Origin: Gammaproteobacteria bacterium F7 | GTDB lineage: Bacteria; Pseudomonadota; Gammaproteobacteria; Pseudomonadales; IMCC2047 | Assembly (NCBI GenBank): GCA_001593685.1 | Contig: LUKI01000024.1 | Span: forward strand, 1-35,976 | DNA: 35,976 nucleotides | Reading direction: 5' to 3' | Part shown: piece by piece, positions 19,066 to 29,000 of the stretch | Layout: each line of letters starts with the position of its first letter | How positions within the stretch are numbered: position 1 is the first letter of the stretch | Notes under the pieces: generated by a model | Databases searched by the model: none | What the model saw: only the letters and a program-made list of their open reading frames with translations | Told to the model about the DNA's origin: nothing | Position numbers and translations under genes: made by a program

Positions 19066-19530
19066 TTAAAGTGATAATAATTGCTTTTTTTCGTTTGTTT
19101 TATCATTAAATCAACTCTGTTATCAGGTTGATTTCCTTCCTAGATAAATAGTCATTATTAATAGCTAGTTTCCGTTATTCACACTTCTTAACAGTCATAT
19201 TCATGATTGGACGTTAATCTCTCAACATCCCGTAAATCAGGTGATCAGCTGAAGGTTTTGGGGTTCTAATGCTTGTTCTTATCGACTGAAATACTTATTA
19301 CTATGGGTTTTTTTCTATCGCGAGATTTATCTCGGATAGGTGTTAAAATGCATGGGAATACCTATAAGGTGGTACTTATACCAGGTAATTGATTTGTCGA
19401 TAAGGCAGGCGGAGTATGAATGAAAGTTTTTGTTTAATGACATTGACTTTAATTTTCGAAGTATTAAAAGAGCGCAATAAATAAAAAATAAGCGCCATTT
19501 CTTATCTGTAACATCCAAGGAGATTGTTAG

Positions 19531-20790
19531 ATGGGCATTACTCGAAGAAATCTATTACGTGGTACGGCAGCAGGTATTGCTGTCGCGGGAACTGGCTTTT
19601 CAACTCAGCTACTCGCTGGTCAAAAGACCGTAAAAATCGGTCTCAATATTCCAATGACAGGCGATTACGCTCCCTGGGGGCTCCCAGGTCTATACGGCTG
19701 TAATATTGTTGCCAATAATATTAACGCAGCGGGCGGCGTTGAAATCGGTGGCGAAACTTACATGATCGAGCCGGTTGGTTATGACCATGGCTACGATACT
19801 GAAAAAGCGATCACAGGTTATAACACTTTGCGTCACGATGATGCAGCAATGATTATGATGCTGGGCGGCTCAACGGTAGGCTCAATTATTGGGCGAGCGC
19901 AGCGTAATAAGATGCTGGTTAGTACGCTTCTTCCGTCTGATATTACGCCTGATACGTCTAACTTGGTTGCACCGAGTGAGTCTCACCCACTTTATAACTG
20001 TACCGGTGTGGACTGGTTGGCAGATAACTTCCCAGATGCAAAATCAGCCGTTATTGTAACAACTAACGATATTGAGTATGGCCAGCAATCAGCAGCTGTC
20101 TATCAAGCGGCTTTTGAGGCGAGGGGCATAGAGGTGCTGGATACAAACTTCCATGGCTTCGATGTAACCGACTTTGCGCCGATTGTGCAGGGCTTGCTGG
20201 CTAGTAAACCAGACATTTTCTGTATGGCGACGGATGTTTATACCACGCCATTGATTGAAGCGCTGTATAACCAAGGTTACGAGGGGAAAATTATTTCCTG
20301 TACCCTAGACCTTTATGATGAGGTCATCGCTAAAACAAGTAAGGAGTTTGTTGAAGGCATTATTTTCCAATTCCCTGACTTTGATGATCCAGCACTGCAA
20401 AGTGACGATATTCTTTTCCCAGACCCAAGTGGTTTCTGGGATACTTTCCAAAAAGATTATCCTGGACAGTGGTCTGCAGTAGCCTGGGAATATCCCGCAA
20501 ATTTAGTAACTTGGGTGTCTGCGGCTCAGGCAGCAGGCTCAATTGAGCCAATGGATGTGCTGGCTGCGATGAAGGCTAACCCCAACCCTCCTCATGTGTT
20601 CGGTACTGGTAAATGGTGGGGTAAAGATCTGTATGGTTTGGACAATTGTGTTGTCGGTAGATGGCCGGTAGTGACTATGCAGAATGGGCGAGCACGTATT
20701 GTTGAGTTCCGTGACGTGGGCGCATGGTTGGATAAGAACCTAGATATCCTTAAGCGCAAAATGCAGGATCTTGGTTTGCGCACGGTTTAG
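19531..20790 (+). CDS. Tat-exported HAAT-family ABC transporter substrate-binding protein
   Basis: Periplasmic type-I binding protein of 419 residues in the branched-chain amino acid/amide family (Peripla_BP_6-like). The signal peptide carries a twin-arginine motif, TRRNLLRG at residues 4-11, then a hydrophobic stretch ending near LLAG-Q, so it is exported folded. The mature part starts KTVKIGLNIPMTGDYAPWG, the usual first strand and ligand-binding turn. AAGGAG lies 8 nt before the ATG. It heads a five-gene transporter set, and the hairpin after it may keep its level above that of the permeases. The ligand is not readable from sequence. The neighbouring trimethylamine genes make a methylated amine or an amine precursor a reasonable candidate, and an amino acid, amide or urea is the alternative. 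Confidence 0.88.
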   Translation: MGITRRNLLRGTAAGIAVAGTGFSTQLLAGQKTVKIGLNIPMTGDYAPWGLPGLYGCNIVANNINAAGGVEIGGETYMIEPVGYDHGYDTEKAITGYNTLRHDDAAMIMMLGGSTVGSIIGRAQRNKMLVSTLLPSDITPDTSNLVAPSESHPLYNCTGVDWLADNFPDAKSAVIVTTNDIEYGQQSAAVYQAAFEARGIEVLDTNFHGFDVTDFAPIVQGLLASKPDIFCMATDVYTTPLIEALYNQGYEGKIISCTLDLYDEVIAKTSKEFVEGIIFQFPDFDDPALQSDDILFPDPSGFWDTFQKDYPGQWSAVAWEYPANLVTWVSAAQAAGSIEPMDVLAAMKANPNPPHVFGTGKWWGKDLYGLDNCVVGRWPVVTMQNGRARIVEFRDVGAWLDKNLDILKRKMQDLGLRTV

Positions 20791-20806
20791 TTGGTTCGAT
20801 GCAAAT

Positions 20807-20850
20807 AAAAAGGGGCACCGCCTAGTGGAGGGGCCCTTTTTTTTCCACTA
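20807..20850 (+). terminator. Intra-operon terminator/attenuator with alternative hairpin
   Basis: AAAAAGGG (20807-20814) can pair with CCCTTTTT (20834-20841), followed by T to 20844, giving a leaky terminator between the binding-protein and first permease genes. TAGTGGA (20823-20829) can instead pair with TCCACTA (20844-20850). The two structures compete. Confidence 0.6.
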
Positions 20851-20873
20851 AATAATAAAAAGCGGGTGATGTT

Positions 20874-21743
20874 GTGGAGCTGTTTCTCCAATCAATAGTA
20901 AATAGTCTTATTCAGGGTGGTTTCTTTGCCCTTTGGGCTGTGGGGCTTGTACTTATCTTTGGTGTGATGGGTGTAGTGAACTTTGCTCATGGTGAGCTGG
21001 TAATGGTCGGTGCTTATACAGTATGGCTACTTCACGCCCAAAATGATGTCCCTTTCTTAATCGCAATACCTGTTGCCATCATCATCGCTATGATGATCGG
21101 CTTAGTGATGGAGCGATTTCTCTTTCGACCGAATAGAACGGACCCTCTAGCGGGGTTGATTTGCTCAATTGGCGTGCTGTTTATTTTGCAGGTGATTGCT
21201 CACGAAGTCGGTGGCACAGGTCCTGCTAAACAAGTTGCGCCCCCCTTCAACCAGATTGTTGAAATCGGGGAGTCTTTGCGCATTCCTATGCAGCGCTTGT
21301 TCAGCCTGGGAGTCGCGATTGCTTCACTCGGTGTGCTTTGGTTCTTCTTAACGAAAACTAAGTTGGGATGGGCGTTGCGTGCGGTGGCCCTGGATCGAGA
21401 AGCTTCAGCGTTGCAAGGAATTAACATTAATCGTATTTCGATGATTGCGATTGGTGTTGGTGCAGCTATGGCTGGTCTAGCCGGTGCGCTGATGGCACCC
21501 TTGCAAAACATTACTCCGCACATGGGCCACAATGTCATCATTACAGCATTCATTGTGACAATTGTGGGTGGTGTGGGTAGCCTGTCTGGCGCTGTAGCAG
21601 CCGCCTTTATCTATGCGGCATTCCATACCTTTGTGACGGCTTATTTCAACGGTACCGTGGCAACAATTTGTGGGTTGTTGATTATGGTTGTGGTTCTGAT
21701 TATCAAACCGACCGGTATTATGGGCGTGAAGGTGAGTGAATAA
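20874..21743 (+). CDS. HAAT ABC transporter permease, LivH type
   Basis: Inner-membrane permease of 289 residues with about eight hydrophobic helices. The start is GTG at 20874, with GGGTG about 8 nt upstream. The N-terminal segment GLVLIFGVMGVVNFAHGELV (about 23-42) is the LivH signature. The cytoplasmic EAA-like loop ALRAVALDREASALQGIN (about 165-182) contacts the ATPases. It forms the translocation pore with the next gene product. Confidence 0.93.
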   Translation: MELFLQSIVNSLIQGGFFALWAVGLVLIFGVMGVVNFAHGELVMVGAYTVWLLHAQNDVPFLIAIPVAIIIAMMIGLVMERFLFRPNRTDPLAGLICSIGVLFILQVIAHEVGGTGPAKQVAPPFNQIVEIGESLRIPMQRLFSLGVAIASLGVLWFFLTKTKLGWALRAVALDREASALQGININRISMIAIGVGAAMAGLAGALMAPLQNITPHMGHNVIITAFIVTIVGGVGSLSGAVAAAFIYAAFHTFVTAYFNGTVATICGLLIMVVVLIIKPTGIMGVKVSE

Positions 21744-21744
21744 T

Positions 21745-22698
21745 ATGTCTATAAAAAATCTCATAATTTGCATCGTTATTCTAGCTGGCTTGGTCGCGCT
21801 TCCTCACTTCCTTGCTTATAACTTCCAGGACTTGTTGATTTTCCTGGCGGTTAACGTACTTGTTGTAGTGAGTTATAGGCTTGTTACGCTGACGGGCGAG
21901 TGGTCGCTTATCCATGTTGTCATGATGGGTGTTGGGGCGTATGCCAGTGCCATGCTGTCCAAGATGGCGGGTTTTCCGTTTTGGATATCTATGCCTATCG
22001 CAGGTTTAACTGCTGCAACTATTGCTGCATTGTTATGTTTCCCGCTCTTTAGGATGACACAGTTTTATTTTCTGATTGGCTCCTTTGCTGCTGGCGAAGC
22101 AATTCGTTTGGTGTGGATTTACTTTATTGATCCGTTTGGAGGTAGTAGCGGTATCAATAATTTACCGCCGCCAGAATTGGGAGACATCGATTTCTATGAG
22201 CCGATTCCTTACTTCTATATGACGCTGATCATTGTCACCATTAGTTTGTTCATTCTCTATCGCATTGAGAAATCGCGTGTTGGTTTGACGCTTAATGCCG
22301 TGCATTGGAAAGCTCCCTTGGCTGAGTCGGTAGGGGTTGATACCTGGAAATACCGGTCTCTGGCACTAATAGTTGGTTCTTTTTTTGTGGGTATTGCCGG
22401 GGCGCTAAAAGTGCATTATTTGGGGGTTGTGACTCCACACCAATTTGGCATTGGAGTGATGGTCTTCGTATTAATCTGGGTAATTGTGGGCGGCTACGCC
22501 AGCTTTGTTGGCCCAATAATTGGAGTGGTTGTTTTGACGGTATTTGACCAAGGGTTGCGAGCTTCGGGGATTGTAGACCCTGCGGTTCAGCCTGCCGTTT
22601 ATGGTGCCGTTTTGATTGCTTCAATTCTTTTCATGCCTGAAGGCCTGGAAGGTATCGGGAAAAGGTTCTTTTCGAAAAGCAGTGGCGAGAACGCTTAA
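21745..22698 (+). CDS. HAAT ABC transporter permease, LivM type
   Basis: Second permease, 317 residues from ATG 21745. An in-frame GTG at 21736 overlaps the previous stop, but GGTGAG at 21731-21736 is correctly spaced only for the ATG. Multiple membrane helices are present, with LivM-like features: VNVLVVVSYRLVTLTGEWSL near the N-terminus, SFFVGIAGALKVHYLG (about 213-228) and IVGGYASFVGPIIGVVVLT (about 249-267). It follows the LivH-type gene by 1 nt. Confidence 0.92.
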   Translation: MSIKNLIICIVILAGLVALPHFLAYNFQDLLIFLAVNVLVVVSYRLVTLTGEWSLIHVVMMGVGAYASAMLSKMAGFPFWISMPIAGLTAATIAALLCFPLFRMTQFYFLIGSFAAGEAIRLVWIYFIDPFGGSSGINNLPPPELGDIDFYEPIPYFYMTLIIVTISLFILYRIEKSRVGLTLNAVHWKAPLAESVGVDTWKYRSLALIVGSFFVGIAGALKVHYLGVVTPHQFGIGVMVFVLIWVIVGGYASFVGPIIGVVVLTVFDQGLRASGIVDPAVQPAVYGAVLIASILFMPEGLEGIGKRFFSKSSGENA

Positions 22699-22713
22699 TA
22701 ACAATTTATTGAT

Positions 22714-22741
22714 GCTCCGAATTAATACACTAATTCGGAGC
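22714..22741. repeat. Hairpin between LivM- and LivG-type genes
   Basis: Perfect 11-bp stem GCTCCGAATTA (22714-22724)/TAATTCGGAGC (22731-22741) with a 6-nt loop and no T-run. It is more likely an mRNA-stabilising or processing hairpin than a terminator. Confidence 0.55.
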
Positions 22742-22769
22742 TCATGACTGGATTATTTGGAGGAGACTG

Positions 22770-23525
22770 ATGGCTTTATTAGAAGTCAAAAACGTCACAA
22801 AACAGTTCGGTGGTTTGACGGCCCTGAATGATGTTAGTTTTTCGGTAGAGAAGGGTGAGATTCGTGGTTTGATTGGGCCTAACGGCGCAGGTAAAAGCAC
22901 GATGTTTAAAAACATTGCTGGTTTTTATACCCCGACTAAAGGTGAAGTTATTTACGATGGCCAAAATATTGCAGGGGCCCACCCTTGTAAAGTGTCAGGA
23001 ATGGGGTTGGTTCGAACCTTTCAGGAAACGACGCTGTTTGACGAGATGAGCGTTTTTGAAAATGCTTTAGTTGGTTGTCATATGACTGCTCGCAGTAACC
23101 TCTTTTCAGCGATTTTTGGCTCTGATCGACAACGACAGAAAATAGCCGCTGAAAAGACAATGGACGTGCTGGAATTCATGGGGTTAGCGGATCGTAAAGA
23201 TCAGCTGGCTTCCGAGTTACCGTTGGGTTCACAGCGTGCGTTGGCGATGGCAATCTCGCTCAATGCTGATCCTAAAGTGTTATTAATGGACGAGCCTTTT
23301 GCCGGTATGAACCCGGAAGAAACGAACCATATGATGGACTTAACACGCAAACTGCAGGATAAAGGTATTACTATCGTGTTGGTTGAGCATGACATGAAAG
23401 CGGTCATGGGGTTGTGTGGTTACCTGACGGTACTGTGCTTCGGTAGTCTGCTGGCGGAGGGCACACCTGAGGAAATACGTAACAATGAAAAGGTGATTCA
23501 AGCGTATTTGGGTGGGGGTTCTTAA
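22770..23525 (+). CDS. HAAT ABC transporter ATPase, LivG type
   Basis: Cytoplasmic ATPase of 251 residues. Walker A GPNGAGKST is at 36-44, with a Q-loop at FQETTLFDEM and Walker B VLLMDEPFAGMNPEE. The switch His is in VEHDMKAVMG. The ABC signature reads LPLGSQRAL, where LSYGQQR is usual in LivG. The C-terminal EEIRNNEKVIQAYLGGG is typical of the family. GGAGGA precedes the ATG by 5 nt. The stop lies 1 nt before the next start. Confidence 0.94.
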   Translation: MALLEVKNVTKQFGGLTALNDVSFSVEKGEIRGLIGPNGAGKSTMFKNIAGFYTPTKGEVIYDGQNIAGAHPCKVSGMGLVRTFQETTLFDEMSVFENALVGCHMTARSNLFSAIFGSDRQRQKIAAEKTMDVLEFMGLADRKDQLASELPLGSQRALAMAISLNADPKVLLMDEPFAGMNPEETNHMMDLTRKLQDKGITIVLVEHDMKAVMGLCGYLTVLCFGSLLAEGTPEEIRNNEKVIQAYLGGGS

Positions 23526-23526
23526 C

Positions 23527-24234
23527 ATGATGTTAACAATGAAAGATGTTGAAGTTAGTTACAAAAACATCAAAGCGGTTAAAAAGATTGATATTGAAGT
23601 CCCTGAAGGTGGTTTTGTCACGTTAATTGGCTCAAACGGTGCGGGAAAAAGTACTACGCTACGAGTTATCTCTGGTTTAGTGCACCCCAGTAAGGGCGAG
23701 ATTACTTATCAGGGGCAGCGTATTGATAAGCTTTCAGCAGACAAAATTCTTAAACTGGGTATTGCTCATGTGCCTGAGGGCAGGCGTATCTTCAAAGACT
23801 TGACCGTCGAAGAGAATTTACGCCTAGGCGCCTTTATCCGTAATGATAAAGAGGAAATCGAAAAAGACCTTGAGGAAATTTTTGAGCGTTTCCCTCGCCT
23901 TCTGGAACGACGTACGCAAATGGCGCGTAGTATGAGTGGTGGTGAGCAACAGATGGTGTCTATTGGTCGAGCATTGATGTCACGACCAAAACTGCTGATG
24001 CTTGATGAGCCCTCACTTGGTTTGGCTCCGATTATTATTCAGGAAATCGCTAAGATCCTTGTTGATATCAATAAGCAGGGAGTTGCCATTATTCTGGTAG
24101 AGCAAAATGCTGAGCTGGCGCTTGAATTAGCTAAGCATGCTTATGTGCTAGAAACGGGTTTTGTCTCCCTTGATGGTGAGGCCAGTACTTTGATGGATAA
24201 CGATCACGTGCGCCAAGCTTACTTAGGCATGTAA
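23527..24234 (+). CDS. HAAT ABC transporter ATPase, LivF type
   Basis: Second ATPase, 235 residues if the first ATG (23527) is used. ATG 23530 is equally possible, and a GTG at 23512 inside livG is less likely. Walker A GSNGAGKST, the ABC signature MSGGEQQMVSIGRAL, Walker B LLMLDEPSLGLAP and the LivF C-terminus DNDHVRQAYLGM are all present. It pairs with the LivG-type subunit and is the last gene of the accessory block. A weak hairpin (24243-24278) and a strong terminator (24352-24387) follow. Confidence 0.94.
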   Translation: MMLTMKDVEVSYKNIKAVKKIDIEVPEGGFVTLIGSNGAGKSTTLRVISGLVHPSKGEITYQGQRIDKLSADKILKLGIAHVPEGRRIFKDLTVEENLRLGAFIRNDKEEIEKDLEEIFERFPRLLERRTQMARSMSGGEQQMVSIGRALMSRPKLLMLDEPSLGLAPIIIQEIAKILVDINKQGVAIILVEQNAELALELAKHAYVLETGFVSLDGEASTLMDNDHVRQAYLGM

Positions 24235-24351
24235 GGTAAGAAAATTAAGGGCTTGAAGTTTTAGTGTGTGCCCTAATTAAATAGGTATGCAAACTTATAT
24301 TGTTTGCTCCTTTGTTGTTAATGTGGGCCCCAGCTGGCCTACTACCCCTTG

Positions 24352-24387
24352 AAGAGCTGCGGGCTTGCCTGCAGCTCTTACTCTTTT
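24352..24387 (+). terminator. Rho-independent terminator after transporter genes
   Basis: AAGAGCTGC (24352-24360) pairs perfectly with GCAGCTCTT (24371-24379). The stem can extend inward through GGGC/GCCT. A T-rich tail (ACTCTTTT) ends at 24387. Confidence 0.82.
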
Positions 24388-24441
24388 CCCCCTCCTTGTT
24401 ATTTTACTCAAAAAGCGCTCTGGCTCAGGCTACCTTCACGC

Positions 24442-24470
24442 TGGGTGGTGTGCTACTGTCGCAGTATAAT
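24442..24470 (+). promoter_or_regulatory. Putative rng promoter
   Basis: A perfect TATAAT (24465-24470) lies 69 nt before the rng start. The best -35 at 17-bp spacing, TGGGTG (24442-24447), is weak. It sits just after the terminator of the inserted genes, as needed to restore rng transcription. Confidence 0.42.
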
Positions 24471-24539
24471 TTTATGGTCAATTAGCTTAGAAAAGGTGCT
24501 TTATAGGCCTGAAAAGACTGAGTAGATAAGGATGCTATT

Positions 24540-26018
24540 TTGAGCGAAGAAATCTTGATTAACGTGTCACCGATGGAGACCCGCGTTGGTGTTTTAGAAA
24601 ATGGCATGTTGCAGGAAATGTATATAGAGCGCGCCAGTAAACGGGGTTTGTTCGGTAATATTTATAAGGGCAAAGTAGTCCGTGTATTGCCAGGTATGCA
24701 GGCGGCCTTTGTTGAGATGGGGCTAGAGCGTTCAGCATTTATTCACACAGCAGATATTGTTGTATTGAATGAAGATGGAATGGAGCAGCGCGAAAAAAAT
24801 ACCGATGATATTAGTAGTGTATTGCGTGAAGGCGAACAAATTATTGCGCAGGTGATTAAAGACCCGATTGGCACGAAAGGTGCGCGCTTGACTACTCATC
24901 TCTCTCTACCCTCACGTCATCTCGTGTATATGCCTCGTACTCAACACATAGGCGTTTCTCAGCGTATTGAGGACGAGGCAGAGCGAGAGCGACTCAAAGC
25001 ATTGGTTCAAGAGTGTGCTGAGGAAGTTGGCATGGAGCGCTGTACAGGCTTTATTGTGCGTACTGTTGCCGAAGGTGTTGGTAAGGACGAGATTAAAGCG
25101 GATATTCGATTTTTAAAAAAATTGTGGGATGTTGTACAGGGGAAAATTAAGACTGAACCAACCCCATCGGCAGTTTATGAAGAGTTGCCATTATACCTGC
25201 GAACTATGCGTGACTTGATTCGTCCTGATTTAGAAAAAATACGTGTCGATTCCCAGGAAAGCTACCAGCGCATTCAGTCCTTTATTACTACCTACGTCCC
25301 GGAGTTAAAAGACAGGGTTGAGCTCTATCAGGGAGAGCGCCCAATTTTTGACCTTTATAACACCGAAGATGAAATTCAAAAGGCGTTAGACCGTACCGTC
25401 GCGTTGAAGTCCGGGGGGCACCTTGTGTTTGATCAGACCGAGGCAATGACAACCATTGATGTTAATACCGGCGGCTTTGTTGGACACCGTAACCTTGAAG
25501 AAACTATTTTTAAAACCAATCTGGAGGCGGCTCACGCGATAGGGCGTCAGCTTCGATTGCGCAATTTAGGCGGCATTATTATTATCGATTTCATTGATAT
25601 GCTAGAAGCTGAACATCAGCGGCAGGTGATGCGGATGTTGGAAAAGGCGCTGGAAAAGGATCATGCTAAAACTAACATTATTGGCATGTCTGATCTTGGT
25701 TTAGTTGAAATGACACGCAAGCGTACACGCGAAAATCTGCGACAGATACTCTGCGAAACCTGTCCGGAATGTCAGGGGATTGGTACGGTTAAAACCCCCG
25801 AAACAGTTTGTTACGAAATCATTCGCGAAATTGTGAGACAGGCGAGGACCTATAACTCCAATAGTTTTTTGGTGGTGGCATCGCCATCGGTGGCTGATAA
25901 GTTGATGGAAGAGGAATCGTCGAGTATTGCCGATTTAGAAGCTTTCATTAATAAAAACATCAAAGTACAAGCCGAGGTAATGTATTCGCAGTCTGAATTT
26001 GATGTGGTGTTCCGTTAG
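24540..26018 (+). CDS. rng: Ribonuclease G
   Basis: Endoribonuclease of the RNase E/G family, maturing the 5' end of 16S rRNA and degrading some mRNAs. It has 492 residues, normal length. The start is TTG at 24540, supported by AAGGAT (24528-24533) 6 nt upstream and the typical N-terminus MSEEILINVSPMETRVGVLE. The S1 domain is at about 38-128. Catalytic metal-binding aspartates lie in TTIDVNTGGFVG and IIIIDFIDM, and the zinc-link CETCPECQGIG is near the C-terminus. It normally follows maf, with yhdP and the nitrilase gene downstream. Confidence 0.96.
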   Translation: MSEEILINVSPMETRVGVLENGMLQEMYIERASKRGLFGNIYKGKVVRVLPGMQAAFVEMGLERSAFIHTADIVVLNEDGMEQREKNTDDISSVLREGEQIIAQVIKDPIGTKGARLTTHLSLPSRHLVYMPRTQHIGVSQRIEDEAERERLKALVQECAEEVGMERCTGFIVRTVAEGVGKDEIKADIRFLKKLWDVVQGKIKTEPTPSAVYEELPLYLRTMRDLIRPDLEKIRVDSQESYQRIQSFITTYVPELKDRVELYQGERPIFDLYNTEDEIQKALDRTVALKSGGHLVFDQTEAMTTIDVNTGGFVGHRNLEETIFKTNLEAAHAIGRQLRLRNLGGIIIIDFIDMLEAEHQRQVMRMLEKALEKDHAKTNIIGMSDLGLVEMTRKRTRENLRQILCETCPECQGIGTVKTPETVCYEIIREIVRQARTYNSNSFLVVASPSVADKLMEEESSSIADLEAFINKNIKVQAEVMYSQSEFDVVFR

Positions 26019-26077
26019 ACGTCGAACTCACCGCGAGCATTTAAGTCAGACTACTTTTGTTAGAGCATTGAAGCAAT

Positions 26078-29000
26078 ATGCCAGTCACCAAAGTGGGCGC
26101 TAAGCTCTCCCGTTATCTATGGGCCTCGCTGATTACAGTGCTGGTGCTAGTGGCCACCTATGTCAGTATTGGGCGCATGGTCATGCCGCGCCTTGGCGAC
26201 TATCAGCAGAGTATTGAAGCGACACTCAGCGAGCGATTGGGAATGCGAGTTAGTGCGCAAAGCTTGCAGGGGGGCTGGCAGGGGTTTCAACCCACCATCA
26301 AATTGACAGGGGTTTCTCTGGCCCCCGATCCTGGTGCTGAGAAAGCCCTTAATCCCGCTTTGAATATTGAGCGCATCGACATGCGACTGGATGCGCTAGC
26401 CAGCCTGTTGTCGAAAAAAGTAATTTTCTCTTCACTCGTTTTGGAAGGAGCTCAACTAGAGCTTGCTCAGGACAGTCATGGTCACTGGCATTTTGTGGGT
26501 ATGCCAGCCAGTGGCAAAAAGGCTAACCCCCTTGATTGGCTGTTATTGCAAGAACAGCTACTTGTTAAGCAACTGAAAATAAACCTCAAACCGAATAAGG
26601 CTGAGGAAAAGGCGCTGGAAATTCCTCAGTGGGTTCTTAAATGTGGCTCTCAAGTTTGTTCAAGTCAGGGCTCACTTCGGCCAAAGGGCTTGGTTAACGG
26701 TCCTTTGCAGTTTGCGGTTAATAGTTATGGTCGCCCTGGAAACCAGAATTTTCAAATGCGTGGTTATTTTTCTGCGCCGCCGGTGCAGTTAGTCGACTGG
26801 TTTTTCCTAGTTAATAAATTGCCGATGCAGGCACAGCAGATTGATAGTCTGATGCTGGGTGGCGAGCTGTGGTTTGAATGGGCAAATGAGCAATTGCTGG
26901 ACGTGCGTGGACGAGTTGAATTGCCAGAAGTCAGGCTAGGCGAGAGTTCTGGCGATTTTGCGGCGTTTGAGTCCTTACAAAGCAACTTTTTTTGGCAGAG
27001 AGGGCGCCCCGAGCAAGGTGAAGATTGGCAGTTGAGTCTTGATGAGTTCACCTTTGAATGGGGGGAGCAGCGGTTTGAGCCAGCCCAACGGCGTATTGTT
27101 ATGCGTCAGACGGAGCAAGGGAAAGTCGCTCATGTGTGGGCTGATCGAGTCGCTTTACAGCCACTGACTCAGGCGCTTATGGCGACCAATAGCCTGCCAG
27201 AAAAAATACGAGATGTGTTAGCCGTGTTACGGCCATCGGGTGAATTGCAAAATGCTCACTTTGACTATCCGCTCGATACTGGGGTGAAAATACCTGACTT
27301 TAATTTTCGTGCCAGGATGGCCAATGTGGCCGCTGCGGCCTGGAAGGGAGCACCTACTTTGGTCGGGGTTAATGGCTACCTAAAGGTTGGTTCGGATGGC
27401 GGAGAAGTTGATTTTGATACTGAAAACCTTGCGATGCAATTCCCCAAAGTGTTTAGCGATATATGGCTGTTTAAGAATGCGCGCGGTGTGGTTAGTTGGC
27501 GGCTTGAAGACAGCGTGTTCTGGCTAAATGGGCGGAATTTACAACTGAGTGGCCCGGTTGGAGATGTTGCAGGCCAGTTCAGTTTTGTTAGCTCTAAGGG
27601 GCAGTTTGAACCGCGGCTTGGATTGTTAATTGGGTTGGAGAATGCACATTTACCTGATGCAATGACATTTGTGCCGGATGTTGTTATTCCTCCGAAACTT
27701 GGCGATTGGCTAGCACAGGCCTTTAGTGCGGGAAAGGTGCAGCGAACTCGTTTTGTGTTAGATCAAGCTGTGACTAAAGGGGCTCCACCGGTAACTCGCT
27801 CGCTGGCAATGGCCGTGGATGCAACGCAGGTCGACTTTTCTTATCACCCCGACTGGCCTCAGCTAACGCAGGCGAATGTGGGGGTTAAGATCATTGATAG
27901 AAATGTGGCCGTTGCGGCGACTCATGCACGTTTTTTTGATCTTGAACTGAAGAACCTGGACGCGAATTATACTTCTGATGCTCGCGGTGCCGGCCGCCTT
28001 CAAGCTGAAGCGGAGGTGAAGGGGCCGCTTAAGGATAGCTGGCGGGCCTTAACGGATACACCGTTACAAAAGACAGTTTTTCAACTGGCTAAGGACTTTC
28101 AATTTACAGGTCAAATGCAGGGTAATCTAGCTTTGGACTTGCCCTTTAGTGACCTTCGAAAAAGTCATGTTGAGCTGGATTTTTCATCGTACAACGCCAG
28201 TTTGTCTATTCCTTCTTTATCCATTGCTGCCGAAAGTATTAGCGGGGCTTTTAATTACAGTAGTCGGAAAGGGCTGACAGCCAAAAGTGTTGAGGCAAGT
28301 ATGTTTGGGTTTCCGCTGGCAATGGCTATTGGTTCGAAGAAAAGTGGTACCGGTTACATCACTGAATTTGATTTTCAGGGCCGGGTAAAAGCCATGTCGC
28401 TGTCGCCCTGGGTGCCAGGTATGGTGCTGTCGAAACTCAGCGGTGAAACTGATTTTGAGGCGTTATTGAAGCTGGGTTCTGAGGTTAACAGTGAGTTGAC
28501 GGTTGAAAGTGATTTACAGGGGCTTAAGGTTAATCTTCCAGAACCTTTTACGAAACAAGTGACAGATACTATTCCGTTGCGCTTTAACCTTTCTTTGGCT
28601 GAGCCCCAGATACATACGCTGAGATATGGCAATAAGTTTGGCTATAGTCTGCGTTTTCAAGATCACACCTATCAGGATGGTGTCATTCGTCTTGGGCCTG
28701 GTCAGTTAGCTTACCAGCCGAGTATGGCTATTAATGTGTTTGGTTCGCTACCGGAATTGGATTTAAGCAGCTGGCAAAAGCTAATGAATGGCGATTTAGG
28801 GAGTCATAGAGAGGCGCGTAGTGGTATAAAAAACACGTCTGTATTCTCGAACATTAGCCGTGTAACGGTAGATGTAGAGCAGTTGCGTTTTCTAGATGAG
28901 CAATATGACAACACGCACATCAATGCAAAACAGGTAGCGGGTGATTGGCATATTGGCTTCAATAATGAGCTGGCGAAAGGGCGCTTGAGTTATTACCCGG

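Larger units (their letters stand above)
18981..19530 (+). promoter_or_regulatory. 550-nt intergenic region between etfA and transporter genes
   Basis: It starts with two tandem terminators (18995-19021 and 19036-19065). An AT-rich stretch follows with the inverted repeat AAATCAAC (19108-19115)/GTTGATTT (19127-19134). I see no convincing gene. A TTGACT at 19443 has a TATTAA only 13 bp away, too close for a standard promoter. The transporter promoter must nevertheless lie here. Confidence 0.55.
24235..24539 (+). promoter_or_regulatory. 305-nt region between transporter genes and rng
   Basis: It contains a weak bulged hairpin (24243-24252 with 24270-24278), the strong terminator at 24352-24387, a perfect -10 hexamer at 24465 and the rng ribosome-binding site at 24528. 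A 61-codon open frame here (24300-24485) has no family resemblance or good start and is not called. Confidence 0.6.

Noticed and set aside
19443-19467. TTGACT...TATTAA promoter before the transporter
   Set aside because: The spacer is only 13 bp, too short for a sigma-70 promoter.
19327-19518. 63-codon minus-strand frame before the binding-protein gene
   Set aside because: AT-rich region, no ribosome-binding site and no family features.
24300-24485. 61-codon open frame between livF-type gene and rng
   Set aside because: It starts at a non-ATG codon without a ribosome-binding site and spans a strong terminator. The translation is hydrophobic low-complexity with no recognisable relation to maf or rng remnants.
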